DNA of 64,000 nucleotides from Spisula solida (GCA_947247005.1 OX365948.1:54357401-54421400), one strand, 5' to 3'; counted from the first letter of the stretch, positions 24,813-37,382 are shown. Notes: generated by a model not told the origin, from the sequence alone. A program made the numbers and translations.

Positions 24813-26090
24813 GTAGGTAGGTAGGTAGGTAGGTAGGTAGGTAGGTAGGTAGGTAGGTAGGTAGGTAGGTAGGTAGGTAGGTAGGTAGGTAGGTAGGTAG
24901 GTAGGTAGGTAGGTAGGTAGGTAGGTAGGTAGGTAGGTAGGTAGGTAGGTAGGTAGGTAGGTAGGTAGGTAGGTAGGTAGGTAGGTAGGTAGGTAGGTAG
25001 GTAGGTAGGTAGGTAGGTAGGTAGGTAGGTAGGTAGGTGTAGGTAGGTAGGTAGGTAGGTAGGTGTAGGTAGGTAGGTGTAGGTAGGTAGGTAGGTAGGT
25101 AGGTGTAGGTAGGTAGGTAGGTAGGTGTAGGTAGGTAGGTAGGTAGGTGTAGGTAGGTAGGTAGGTAGGTAGGTAGGTGTAGGTAGGTAGGTAGGTAGGT
25201 AGGTAGGTAGGTAGGTAGGTAGGTAGGTAGGTAGGTAGGTAGGTAGGTAGGTGTAGGTAGGTAGGTGTAGGTAGGTAGGTAGGTAGGTAGGTGTAGGTAG
25301 GTAGGTAGGTAGGTGTAGGTAGGTAGGTAGGTAGGTAGGTAGGTAGGTAGGTAGGTAGGTAGGTAGGTAGGTAGGTAGGTAGGTAGGTAGGTAGGTAGGT
25401 AGGTAGGTAGGTAGGTAGGTAGGTAGGTAGGTAGGTAGGTAGGTAGGTAGGTAGGTAGGTAGGTAGGTAGGTAGGTAGGTAGGTAGGTAGGTAGGTAGGT
25501 AGGTAGGTAGGTAGGTAGGTAGGTAGGTAGGTAGGTAGGTAGGTAGGTGTAGGTAGGTGTAGGTAGGTAGGTAGGTAGGTAGGTGTAGGTAGGTAGGTGT
25601 AGGTAGGTAGGTGTAGGTAGGTAGGTAGGTAGGTAGGTGTAGGTAGGTAGGTAGGTAGGTGTAGGTAGGTAGGTAGGTAGGTAGGTAGGTAGGTGTAGGT
25701 AGGTAGGTAGGTAGGTAGGTAGGTAGGTAGGTAGGTAGGTAGGTAGGTAGGTAGGTAGGTAGGTAGGTGTAGGTAGGTAGGTGTAGGTAGGTAGGTAGGT
25801 AGGTAGGTGTAGGTAGGTAGGTAGGTAGGTGTAGGTAGGTAGGTAGGTAGGTAGGTAGGTAGGTAGGTAGGTAGGTAGGTAGGTAGGTAGGTAGGTAGGT
25901 AGGTAGGTAGGTAGGTAGGTAGGTAGGTAGGTAGGTAGGTAGGTAGGTAGGTAGGTAGGTAGGTAGGTAGGTAGGTAGGTAGGTAGGTAGGTAGGTAGGT
26001 AGGTAGGTAGGTAGGTAGGTAGGTAGGTAGGTAGGTAGGTAGGTAGGTAGGTAGGTAGGTAGGTAGGTAGGTAGGTAGGTAGGTAGGTAG
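24813..26090 (+). repeat. (TAGG)n microsatellite, 1.28 kb, with duplicated interruption pattern
   Basis: Pure GGTA tracts (about 24813-25037, 25315-25547 and 25832-26090) alternate with two zones in which GGTGTAGG interruptions occur. The spacing of interruptions in 25038-25314 and 25548-25830 is nearly the same when read from the right end (22, 24, 16, about 75 bases). A block of about 516 bp was therefore duplicated as one piece. The plus strand has regular GG pairs that could form two-tier G-quadruplexes. The 452-455-codon YLPT frames on the minus strand are repeat translation. Confidence 0.97.
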
Positions 26091-26429
26091 AACAACAATC
26101 TGATTATCTGGAATGAAATATGGGCTCAACACTAATAGGTAATTATCGTATAGCAAATAATACATTTCATGTTTTAATATTGATTGGTGGCTTCACTTAC
26201 GCGCTGAGACACAGTTTCTTCTGTGAAACTTCAAAATATATCGAGAAACGGAATTCTGCCTGAGTAGTCAAATTATCAATCCAATATTATAAAATACGAG
26301 GTTATCGTGTTTAGTTGGTTATCGTGTTTAGTTGAGGGCGTAATTGTTACGTGATTGTTCCTTATTTGTTTTGTTTCATAAATCAACTGAAGGCATTGAT
26401 GGTGTGTTAGTAAAAAAGACACCATGAGT
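26091..26429. other. No gene seen
   Basis: Short spacer; CGTGTTTAGTTG(G) is repeated twice near 26305-26335. Confidence 0.4.
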
Positions 26430-26645
26430 GCCGTATTGCAGTCATCGCACTCTTTTCCAGTGCTGTATTGAACTATTTTCAATACAGTATTACAGTTATC
26501 GCACTCTTTTCCAGTGCAGTATTGAAGTTATCGCACTCTTTTCAGTACAGTATTACAGTTATCGCACTCTTTTCCAGTGCAGTATTGAAGTTATCGCACG
26601 CTTTTCCAGAACAGTATTGCAGTTATCGCACTCTTTTATAGAGAT
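26430..26645 (+). repeat. 32-bp minisatellite, family shared with 60.0 kb
   Basis: TATCGCACTCTTTTCCAGTG, then CAGTATTGAAGT, makes a unit of about 32 bp in six or so imperfect copies. The reverse complement of the same unit forms the array at 60005-60258. Confidence 0.85.
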
Positions 26646-28434
26646 AGCGTGCTCACGCCTAAAGTTAAGAGTCTGTAATGCTTGAACGTTTCGTAGCTGA
26701 TGTTAAAACTGACGTAAACGGCGACCGTAGGAATGTATTCCAGAAAAAATGCTGGTTATTGTAAAACATCACAATTTGACCACAATTACTCTTCACATGA
26801 GAAGATGTCATTTGTGACGTAGTTAAGAGGACACACAGGTGACGTTAACTGATATAAACTTCTTGTCGTACAGAGCGAGACCTATCTGATAAGCTCCTAG
26901 TGACATTTACGCGTGGAATTAATCTGACGATAGTTGAGTTTGAAGCAACAAAACGTCCAACGACGAAAATTTGTGAAATTTCACTTTCCAGCATTAATAA
27001 AACCATGATCGATTTTCCTTTTTTAGTCGTAGCATTTAAATTGCTTTCATTTTTAAAATTTCCTTGTGAATTTCACCTTGTAACCAACTTTAGCCTGTAA
27101 CTGAACTTTTGTCGTCCGGAAATACCTCCTGGTAAAGGAGCACGTGCGAATCGTGCGTCGAACCATACCTAGGCACACCGGAACCGGATCGGGATTATGT
27201 TTTCGCTTCTTAAGGCGCGTTCGTAGCTAGAAATATGGTGTGTCGATATTCACGGGAATATTTTGGAAAATAAAAAAGTTATTTACTTATTTTATCGTAG
27301 CGTTTTTTCTTGACGTCAGTATACTTATACATATATCTTTTGTGTTTGTGGCATCTTATATTTCTCGAATTTCAGAGACTTTGTCGCGGATCTATGAATT
27401 CGCGATAGAAGGCTTCAAAATAAGTATTCATGTTATCAAAGTATATTTACGCGGGTTAATAAATTCGAGAGGAGCTTAATCCGCGAACTAAAGCGAAAAT
27501 AAAAGCATCTCGAATGAAACCTAGCGTAAAGTAATAAATTATCTTCAGTTGCATGTATTTCAAACTATCATTAAAGAAATGCAAAATGAAAAATGTTTTA
27601 TCAATGTTTGCCGATAACCGTATTAGCAACATTATGCAAATAATCAACTCGGCAAGAATCGTAAATTGGTAACAAAAAACACATTACATTGGCCTTTCAA
27701 AATGAGTTCGTCTTAACATGCATCTGGGAATGAATATTAACTGATTCCCCGCAATGAATTATCAGCAAGAAAACTCGGGAACAAGGCGCATCGAAATCGT
27801 TGCATCTCGAACTAGTGACATTTCAACACTTTTATTTAAACACTCATAGTTACTTGTATTATAGTTGAGTACCCCAAGAAAAAGATACCGGGGTATACCA
27901 CGGGTTTTCTCCAAGTACCACGGTATATCCCACGAATATACCACGCATCTCTAATGTTACATGCTGTAAGCGATCTGACAGTTACGTTGCAAGTAATTAT
28001 TCTTACCTGTCGGCAGGAAATGTCACTCAGTGCCGTGTACCGACGTCACAGCATCTTTTTCTGACGTCATCCTACACCTTATTGTGATATCAAATTTTAG
28101 GGTTAAATGTTTTTCACACGTGTTGAAGTCTCTAGATATAATTCGTAAGTGTTTGGAACAAATTCCATAATTGTGTTAAGGCGTTCGAGGCAAAAAGCAC
28201 AACGCACAACGCACGTGCATCTCGGACCTAACAAACAACGTTGCGTACGGCCAGTTTGTAACACGAATTTTTTGTCTGCCTTGTAGAAACCTCACTTGAG
28301 AAATTTTGTCACGTCACTATTTTTAACAAAAATGTTATTAATATATGAAAGTGTATCGAATATCGATTCCTGGCATACCGAAAATTTGATTTATCAACAC
28401 GTAACATATCAAAAACAGGTCTTATCGAAGCGGG
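26646..28434. other. No gene seen
   Basis: AT-rich sequence with only short open frames (66-79 codons at 26900-27100 and 27240-27479). None has a recognisable motif. TATACCACGGGT-like words near 27890-27945 repeat weakly. Confidence 0.4.
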
Positions 28435-29305
28435 GTATATGAAAAACATGGCATGCATCTAGAAAACATGGTATATCAAAAACATGGCTTATCGAAAACA
28501 TGGTATATCGAAAACATGGTATATTGAAAACATGGTATATCGAAAACATAGCTGATCGAAAACATGGTATATCGAAAACTTGGTATATTGAAAACATGGC
28601 TTATCGAAAACATGGTATTTCGAAAACATGGTATATCGAAAACATGGTATATCGAAAACATGGATTATCGAAAACATGGCTAATCGAAAACATGACATAT
28701 CGAAAACCAAGCTTATCTAAGCGATGGCATATCGAAAACATGGCTTATGGAAAACATGGATTATCGAAAACATGGCATATCGAAAAACCTGGCTTATCTA
28801 AACGATGGCATATCGAAAACATAGCTAATCGAAAACGTGGCTTATCGAAAACATGGATTATCGAAAACATGACATCTCGAAAACATGGTATATCGAAAAC
28901 ATTGTATATTGAAAACATGGTATATCGAAAACATAGCTGATCGAAAACATGGTATATCGAAAACATGGTATATTGAAAACATGGCTTATCGAAAACATGG
29001 TATTTCGAAAACATGGTATATCGAAAACATGGTATATCGAAAACATGGATTATCGAAAACATGGCTTATCGAAAACATGACATATCGAAAACCAAGCTTA
29101 TCTAAGCGATGTCATATCGAAAACATGGCTTATGGAAAACATGGATTATCGAAAACATGGCATATCGAAAAACCTGGCTTATCTAAACGATGGCATATCG
29201 AAAACATAGCTAATCGAAAACGTGGCTTATCGAAAACATGGATTATCGAAAACATGACATCTCGAAAACATGGATTATCGAAAACATGGCTTATCAAAAA
29301 TGAGG
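28435..29305 (+). repeat. 16-bp minisatellite with a 385-bp higher-order unit
   Basis: GGTATATCGAAAACAT units with GGCTTATCG, GGATTATCG and GACATATCG variants fill the interval. The variant order from about 28500 repeats from about 28885, including rare units such as CCAAGCTTATCTAAGCGATG. This gives a 385-bp higher-order repeat present just over twice. Long frames on both strands (ENMVYRKHG and MFSIYHVFDIPCF types) are repeat translation. Confidence 0.95.
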
Positions 29306-30195
29306 CATAACAAGAACACGAAATAGTTTAGTAGTTGAAACTGTATTTTAATAATAGTAATGATAATTATGATAAAAACATAAGCAAACATTACACGAGG
29401 TGAGTGTCCCAAATCACACTAAGCATTCGTTACATGAGACCATTGTCTAGGAAACAGCGCTAAAAGCTGGAAGCGAACAATACAAAACAATTGAGAGTAT
29501 TTATGATGCATGTCAGATAATAAAACTGCAATTACATGCTTTTAAAGAACACTATCCATTAAGTAGTGTAAATGTTTAAAGAATAGAAAATTCATTTAAC
29601 GAGATATTCGGAAGCAGAGCTCAATCAGATATAGGATTGCTGTTGTCATGTGCCGGAAATGTATAATCCGTCAGAAGAATTCCCTATAGTAATACAAACG
29701 CGTACCATTGTTCCGTGTCAATATATAATGAAACAATCATATGAACAGCGACTATAATATCCAACATATAACATACTTCCATAATGAGAGATAAGGGAGG
29801 TTGCGGATCTAACGCAGACGGAAATATGTCACATGACATTGTGACGTTAGGCTTCCCATACACATAGACGAATATTCTGTTTATTCAGGTGTGTCACTTG
29901 TATTCAAATGTCGCAATACCATAACTATCTTGTATTATTATTTATTTTAACATTTTAATTTGAGAAAAGGTCAGTGAAAACAAATACCTTATTCAATAAG
30001 CCCAATAATAATACACATAATATATATTAAAATAATACATTAATAAGAGAAATTGCAATGCTTATATACACAATGTTATGTAAACAGGTGACTGACCTGA
30101 TTAAACGGGTCATACAAGTTGCCATTTAAATTCGCTTGCGAAGAACACTTTAAACGTACTCGAGACTATTTCGCAACAGTTAAAACGTTTTCCCC

Positions 30196-30501
30196 TCATG
30201 ACTGGACATTAGCATGAATAAAACACGGTAAGACAGTATTCTGCAAATACGTTGTCCAGCACAAGACTACTTCGTTTCTTTCAGAAAGGCATGCATAGCA
30301 TTTCTGCTGAGTGTTGTTTTTTTGTTGCCCTTGTGATGTGTGGTCGTCCTTGTACACTGTTCTGTTCTGTTTTGTGCTCTGCTGTATATGTTGAGTGCTT
30401 CCTTCCATGTCCGATTTGTTATCATTTTGTGCTCGTGCCATAGGCATACTTATTTCATGACGTAGTACACAAACCTCTACGAATCTAATGTCGTCTGCCA
30501 C
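30196..30501 (-). CDS. Unrecognised conserved open frame, unit A
   Basis: A 101-codon frame reads VADDIRFVEVCVLRHEIS at its start. The apparent start codon is GTG and the frame runs on upstream through ECV, so this may be an exon rather than a complete gene. Copy C keeps the first 46 or so residues before a frameshift (47815-48042). Copy B has lost about 130 bp of it. Across the first stretch I count four synonymous and three amino-acid-changing differences between A and C, weak at best as evidence of constraint. I do not recognise the family, and it could be a decayed transposon piece. Confidence 0.25.
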   Translation of the reverse strand: MADDIRFVEVCVLRHEISMPMARAQNDNKSDMEGSTQHIQQSTKQNRTVYKDDHTSQGQQKNNTQQKCYACLSERNEVVLCWTTYLQNTVLPCFIHANVQS

Positions 30502-32984
30502 ACATTCTGGGCATATTTAAAACATGTATGGACAAATTTTAGAAACTGCAGAAATACTACATTACAGGCTTCATTATGTTCTTAAATTAAACCGGGCCAA
30601 TCCCAGGCCGTGACATACAAAATGGTACTAGTGTATCGCCTTTCCTTAACACCCTGTACAATAATTAGTTTCAGGTTACTACTTCTTTGACACTCAGCGT
30701 AACGCTTCACTGTTGTTAGTTTCCCTGATGTATCACCCGGTGTCAGGATAATGTGACTGGAATGTCTTCAATACTGTTGGCCAGTGGAACGTAAAACTTA
30801 AGCATGCTACGTGCAGAATGTCATGCCAGTATTCCACAGAGGGCACAAAAACAACTTCAGCATTACTACATACGAAACATACGTGAAGAGTTTAAAGACT
30901 AGAAAGCAAGAGTGTGTGAGATTTGATAAATAGTCAGGTCGAATAAAAGACAGTCAGCTCATGAAAAGGTTTTCAATCTACATTAAGCTTGGTCTCGTTA
31001 CAAAATACGATGTCCCCAATTTGATCAGCAGACACAAAATGAACAAACATGGTGCACAACTCAATATAAAAACTTTAAGGTAGCTTGCACTCTGTTGTTA
31101 TATTCGTATCTCCATGAATGTTTGTTATTTACAGAGTGCATGTAGTGCATGGAAGCATTAAGGAAGGATTTCCGATGATAAATAAGGATTAATACATCTC
31201 ATTTTATATATATCGTAACCTTACAATGTACTGAAATTTAAAATCTAAAACTTTACTTAAAGCTAAAATGAAAATAGATAGTTTTGCTATTCTTGTCATT
31301 GATTCTGTATTTAGAGTTTGACTTCATAGTTTAATAGCTTTTTGTGACATTATATGTGCTATGCACTGGCTATTGATAGCAACGCGAGTCGTAATATAAT
31401 GTTAAAGTGTAATGTTCCATGCCGTTCATTAGTTCAACTTAAATTCGAACCAAAGTGAACTGAACAAGGACATTAACAAGATTATTATTAGAGTGAGATG
31501 AATTCAAGTCAGCAGAACAACAGGACGTCAATCACGTGCATTGCGAGAATCATAATGCGCGTTTTCCTAGCATCACGTGCATCATATTCTACTAGAATAT
31601 TACATGACAATACTATTAACCCTGCGGCGGTTCGATGAATTCTTTTTGATATTGCAATGAGCTTTGAACATGCACAAAATGTGCATATAAAAGTAATTGT
31701 TTTTATGTGTGTTGATTATTGACAGAAGGAGTGAAAACTTTAGATGTAATGACACCTAACAACCGTAATGTTTTTTAAGACTGTCAGTGTCCAGATTAGA
31801 CCTCTGATATATGAGAACTTCAAGGCGAACATTCCTTTTGCTTCTAATTGAAATAACTGATTAAAGCTCTTTTGACGTCACCACAAAGAGAAATAACGTT
31901 GTTACAGAATAGTATAGGCTTATTAAACCAATCATATATCTTTTTGCAAACGATGTCCAAAATAGATATAATCTAAATAAAGCTGTTTTTTATATAAAAA
32001 ATATTATAATTGCAAATTATTAGTTTTTCATAACATTTCATTGCCCGCAGACAGAACAAACATCTTCCCAATTTATAGAAATAATTCTAATTACTAATGA
32101 TCAGGGTTTTTTAAGAACAGTTCATTGCTCGCTGGCTGGACACGAATTTCCACACTGTTTCCAAGACTTGTGGTCATTCATCTGTGAGGTCAACGACTGT
32201 TCGTAATACGCTGGGTTTATTTTTGTTTCATCGTCGTGTGCCACAAGCGTATTTGAACACCGGCATTTGCTATATCTAGACTAACAAATACTTTACATTT
32301 GGTCATGTATCACTGCTGCAGTTGTCAACGTTGATATTCTGTAGAATAGGGAAGGAGATTCTATAAACATGTAACTATAAGAAATTATTAATTATTCGTT
32401 CAACAATCAAATTTAAAAACCGTATTCAGACACATTGCCTACGTGTATTTAACAAAAAACTGACCAAACAAAAGCGGCTCATTATGTTTTCCTAAAATGT
32501 TGGCTATGGTTATATCCTCCACATGTTGATAAGTTGTGTGCTACTTGTGGAAGAGCAAAATATTACTGGTTGATAAATCAAAGTACATATTTGGTTAACA
32601 AGTCATAGAAATCATGACGTCATTACCTTATAACACATACGTATACTGTTGCATTGTGCGTTCAATGATTCTTTGACACCTTGGGTGAAACATTATAGCT
32701 TTGAAGTTCCTTTAACCTAAACCAAACACACTTTTGGCAAATCATAATACTACTACTAGTTCTAATAATAATTATTATAATAAATTATTACAAACGCACA
32801 AATGATACTTCATAGTATAATTATACTTAGTACAACGTTAGAAGAATACTGTAGACTAACAATGGCAATAATTAAATTCGAGCAGTCTTTCAATATCTAT
32901 TGATCGCCCTTATATATTCATAAGCAAAAATAATATATGAAGTGTTCTAGCATAGTCAAGAGTACAGTTGTGAAACTATGACAT

Positions 32985-33140
32985 TGGGGATATGTCTGAT
33001 ATAGAAACAGGAAGTCGCCTTTATACGAGTGTCACGAACAGTTGTAAGAATCAATAGACGTTTTATGTTTCCAAACATACGTTCATTTTCAATACGTTCA
33101 GGTCCGTAGCCACAATGGGGCACACCGTGCTTCGTTGAAA
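32985..33140 (-). pseudogene. Short conserved frame HCGYGPERIENERMF, unit A
   Basis: On the minus strand an open stretch reads HGVPHCGYGPERIENERMFG, then NIKRLLILTTVRDTRIKATS. Copy C keeps it open (within 50490-50717). Copy B has an in-frame TAG and a base change in the middle. There is no start codon context and no recognisable domain. I list it because the frame is shared, but it may be an old transposon exon. Confidence 0.25.
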
Positions 33141-33303
33141 ATTTGAGAAATGACCAAGATCATTCTGTTTTCGGGATGTAAAGCACCCAAAATACACCAT
33201 AGAAAATATCCGCCACAGTGTGCATTTTGTCAGTACATTAATACCACCATCACACGTAACTCAATCCCCACGAACATTTCGTCGTATTTAAACGATTAGT
33301 GGA

Positions 33304-33600
33304 TTGACACGGTGGTCGAGTTGGTAAAGCTCTTGACAACAGATCGAGATGTCCCTTTTTCGAATCTCGTTTCATTTCTGAAACGCTTTTCAGTTTTCCC
33401 AACCAAATAGAGATAAACCGGTTGGTAATCCAGACGTAGTCCTGTGCGTAATGGTGCTACACACTGGGCACGTTAAAGAATCAAGGAGTGTATTCAGAAA
33501 GACATAGGGTAGAGCACCAGGATTCCTTGTATCACACACAGTGTCCGTCTCTTCCATCGAAGCCGAAGGTCATTGGCAAATTAGACAGGGACAAAACCGG
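33304..33600 (+). mobile_element. tRNA-derived SINE, unit A copy
   Basis: The head has A-box-like TGGTCGAGTTGG and B-box-like TTTCGAATC. The body contains GTAATGGTGCTACACA and GGGCACGTTAAAGAA, words common to bivalve SINEs as I know them. The same insertion at the same place in B (42083) and C (50838) shows it preceded the triplication. Confidence 0.8.
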
Positions 33601-34471
33601 ATGGCATCGCACTTACGACTGTTGCAGTCGAACGCAAAAAGCGATTAGCTACTGAGAATATACATAATGCATATCATGCACATTATACGAAAATTGTCAA
33701 GGACCTGATGTTTTCTAGTTTTTATCATTTATTACCTTTGGAACAAGACTATCATCATCACAAATTTCAGCTACAGTGCCAGTGGTAAACGCTGGTATAT
33801 TATATAGATCACGTGCTGATGAAAAATGTTTTCTAATAAGTCAATCATTTATTCAGTAAGTACTACACTCTTACTTAACTGCAAGTGGGGGTCAGTAAGT
33901 ATTGCATTGCAAGAAATTAGTCTCAAATAGAAAACACCTCTGTTGATATAATGAAAATAAATCGTGAACTTTATATTATCATTTCGTCAACTATTAAACC
34001 ACCAACATTCGTTTTTTAAAAAGAATATAACTTACAAGACTATCGTCAAATGCAAAATTTATAAACTGCCTCTTCTTGATTTGATAAATGGATGTATTTT
34101 ACTAATTATTTGATTATACGAGTACATGCACGTATCCGTAGTTTGCTAAAGATAAAATTTGTCTGCAGATTAGTTTATTTGAAATATCTAAAGCTAGTTC
34201 GAGATAATAGACATGTTGCTTGAAATACTCATTAGCGTCGTTCATCGCCCATGTTTAATTACAAAGTCTAGAAATCGTTGAATTTAAGACGGGGGTACAT
34301 GTCGAAAGCCAATGTATATACACGCATTCACGTTCACTAGCGTATTTCAATATGTCTAGGAACTTGACTAACAACTGATGTCTGAGGATCATGCACATGT
34401 TGGTTACGGGTTCTAGTTAAATAATGGTTACATTGAAGAAATGTCTATTGTGTATCAGAATCAAGACAGAG

Positions 34472-34473
<2 letters not shown>

Positions 34474-34531
<58 letters not shown>

Positions 34532-34645
34532 AGGAGGGGGAGAGAGAGAGGGGGGTAAGGATGATGGAGAGACAGAGAGACAGAGAGACAGAGAGAGAGT
34601 GGGAGTAAGGAAGATGGAGAGAGAGAGAGAGCGAGAAAGGAAGAA
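34474..34645 (+). repeat. GA microsatellite, unit A
   Basis: (AG)n, pure for about 55 bases, then GGGAGG and GACAGAGA mixtures. B and C have shorter interrupted versions (43706-43780 and 52120-52232). In C the sharp drop in similarity to A and B starts just after this tract. Confidence 0.95.
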
Positions 34646-34737
34646 TGGGGGAGGGCTCTCAAAATTTGTACCGATATCGAAGCCGTCAACAGAAGTGTCA
34701 GACAAAACAGACTTAGGTTGTGCGCTCTTTCGCAACA

Positions 34738-34771
34738 ATGAAGACTAACTTGCCAATACACTGTGAAATTG
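34738..34771 (+). CDS. Candidate first coding exon, unit A (MKTNLPIHCEI)
   Basis: An ATG with A at -3 opens 11 codons and ends at ATT-G followed by GTGAGTATA, a strong donor consensus. B (43997-44030) and C (52477-52510) keep the ATG, frame and GTGAGT. C reads METSRPIHCAI although its surroundings are diverged. That pattern is what a real short exon would give. However, joining it (phase 1) straight to the LNDP segment gives an immediate stop, so an unseen exon would be needed. The gene family is unknown. Confidence 0.3.
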
Positions 34772-35437
34772 GTGAGTATAAATACAACGTAATTTGATTT
34801 GTGCAGGCATGTAACCGATTTAAAGACACAGGAAATGATAAAAAGACATAGGCTAACACTAATCAAGCATGTTTGAAGTGTAATTGTCAATTCAAAGATA
34901 ACAACTTTCTGGTGAAGGAGACATAATATATGACACCATCCTGGCAACATTTTGACAAACATTCCGAAATCGTTCTGACAACATTCTGGCAACATTCTAG
35001 AATGATCTGACAACATTCTGACAAGAACCAATGCAACATAAACTCGACAAAAATCAAAAGTATAAATAATTTAGATAAGGTTCCAGTTGACACAACTTTA
35101 GGTGAGTACAGAGTCACCCAATAGGTCTCCGTCATTGATAAAACTCGTGATACTGTATGCAGTTGACTACAACAATATCAAAACGAACATAAACAAATTT
35201 TAATGACGGAAAATTGTCTGACACAAAATAAGTCAAGATAACATCTACTACGTTGTATACCAACAGATTCAGACAAATCAAGACACAAAAATCACGATTA
35301 AGAGAAAATACTTCCAAGAAGTGTTTTATTAAGCACATGCTCATGAAATGAATTTCGAAGTTGAAACAGACAATCCTGAGCTTATCAAGTGAGAATAAGA
35401 CAACAGCCATGATTAAATTTTGTGTTTTGTCTTAAAG

Positions 35438-35836
35438 TTGAATGACCCATCTGTAACAATAGAACTATGTGTTCATTGTCGTTTTTATTTCAAATATGGC
35501 GAATTAACAGATTCCTTGTGGAAGGATAAATTGGTAATGGGTATGACACAGTACGGGAAAACTGGTTGGGTCAGTCAGCCGGCGTATATAACTGACATAG
35601 TGTTGAGAAACGCCATTAAACTCGAATTAATAAATAAAAAGATGTGTTTTCGCTTGAAATCAGTGTCATGTGATAAAAAGAATCTAACACTCCTTTCAAA
35701 TGTTCATCACAAACTTTTAGTAAACTCGTTTAGGAATAATATTAATATCGCCAGAGTCTTGCTTAGTAAAGGATTCGATAACTCGGTTAATAATAATTTA
35801 TACTATTTTACAACTTGTGATAAATATTCTATATAA
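35438..35836 (+). pseudogene. LNDP exon-like open frame, unit A
   Basis: After TTTTGTCTTAAAG, an acceptor-like sequence, the frame reads LNDPSVTIELCVHCRFYFKY and stays open to 35836. There is no ATG start; the frame opens at a TTG. Against B, over the part still in the same frame, I count 13 base differences of which 3 are synonymous, close to neutral expectation. B then frameshifts. The likely conclusion is a once-coding or never-coding segment without present constraint on the whole frame. Confidence 0.35.
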
Positions 35837-36383
35837 GTTTTTTATAAAATCATAAAGAGAGGTATTAGTTTATATATACATGTAGTAGTTGTATGTTCCT
35901 ATATTATATATCGGTTAATTATGGACACATTCGGTTTCAATATATTTATGTTTTATTATAACCCAATCAAACTCAAATGTATAACAACATCTTATGCTGA
36001 GCGTGTGAAAGTTTATCAAGAACAGAGACCATTTAGAAAAAAACAATCCGATGCCTCATTCGAGCATATACTGTACTGATTTATTATAACCTCTGTTCAA
36101 CGTATTCCAGCGTGCTCTTAACTTAAGTAAAACCTTAACGTTTAGGTAATTTTTTTAAATGTTTTACCATAGATTCGATGTTTTACTGTGGATACGGTGG
36201 AAAATTCTAACTTGCATTTATCTATTTTAGTTTTACCTTTTATGCCAATTGTAACGATCCTTTAAAAAAATGGTGTTTAAATCATGCGTAAGAGTTCTAT
36301 TAAAATCCGCGATATACACTGCAAGATTCAAATTAACCGAAAACAGATTTACAAGAAAATGAATTTACGAAATAGATTCGTTA

Positions 36384-36417
36384 TTAAGTCACTTAGCAGT
36401 CGTGCATAACGTGTCAG
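36384..36417 (+). promoter_or_regulatory. Decayed promoter-like block, unit A
   Basis: TTAAGTCACTTAGCAGTCG is followed by TGCATAACGTGTCAG where unit C and the 24.4-kb relative have TATATAAAGTGT. The context is kept but the TATA is lost. Confidence 0.3.
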
Positions 36418-37109
36418 CTTTGTTCGTAGCGGATCTATTAATTATAAAACGTTTTGCATTTCCTGCTTTGCTTCATGGTTTGCTCTTTGGTTGTGTTTGC
36501 ATACATTCTATTCGTTGGTCACATAGCGCCCTTGACTCTGTTTTCATCATGTTTTAGACGAACAAGTTTGTATGTGGTGGACTTGATGGCATTCCCTACC
36601 TAGATCATCTGTGAGAACATAACATGTGGTATGTGACATATGTTTTGGCTTGGAATGCAAGTAAAAATCTGTCTACCCTGTCCAATTTTTCATTATCTTT
36701 TTATGTATTGAGCCAACAAAACTGAATATATTGCAATGTACATGAACACATGTAGCGGTTTCCATTTCATTTAAAGTAATCGTGCGACGGCCAAATACAG
36801 GCGCCAAACAATTGACCTTTCTAAAAGCATTGGGCGGTTGCCTATAATTTTACAATTTCTTTAAAACGAGAAAAATCAACAGGTGCTTTTGTTTCTCGAA
36901 TAATTTAGTAATATGGCGTATTACAGTGCAAATTCTATTAAATTATGTCCGCCTGTCTGTCTTTGTCCGCATGTTCGGTGCTCAAAACCAGTTAAATGGA
37001 TACCCTCGCCCGACACCGCCCATGAATTTCCTCAAATACGTGTCATTTATTAAAAATCCAAGATAATCTTAATCGCAAGATCAATTATTAACCTAACTCT
37101 TACATTTTA

Positions 37110-37382
37110 TAGTGAATTAGATTGAATAGAGTCAATATAATCAAAGTTTAAAATATAATCAAATGCGTTGATCGGGTCGTAAAACAACGCAATAACGATC
37201 TTCTCACAGGCGACCCATGGAACCATTAAACGCCATAAAGCACGGGAAGTATGCGTAAATGACAGACGCTAGGTTAATGGGGTGCGTGCGAATAACATCG
37301 TCGTGAAAACAATAATAAATTACTATTTAAGGTCTAAAGAAACGATCCTAACGACAGCGATGATGTCAAATGAGGACAACAC
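37110..37382 (+). other. Highly similar terminal block, unit A
   Basis: From TAGTGAATTAGATTG to GAGGACAACAC, A matches C (58222-58493) with about nine differences in 272 bases, while the preceding kilobase of C is only about 80% similar. No open frame explains it. Confidence 0.6.

Noticed and set aside
24813..26090. Interstitial telomeric repeat
   Set aside because: The unit is TAGG, not TTAGGG, so a telomeric origin is not supported.
24731..26165. Open frames of 452 and 455 codons rich in YLPT
   Set aside because: They are (TAGG)n read in different frames on the minus strand; frames open by composition only.
28409..29310. Frames with ENMVYRKHG or MFSIYHVFDIPCF repeats
   Set aside because: Translation of the 16-bp array; both strands are open.
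33304..33370. Possible tRNA gene in unit A
   Set aside because: A and B boxes are present but no cloverleaf closes; repeated in B and C with a common SINE body.
34417..35031. 204-codon minus-strand frame with Ser/Leu run
   Set aside because: The low-complexity part is the (AG)n tract and the rest reads the CAACATTCTGG repeats; the equivalent frames in B and C differ in extent.
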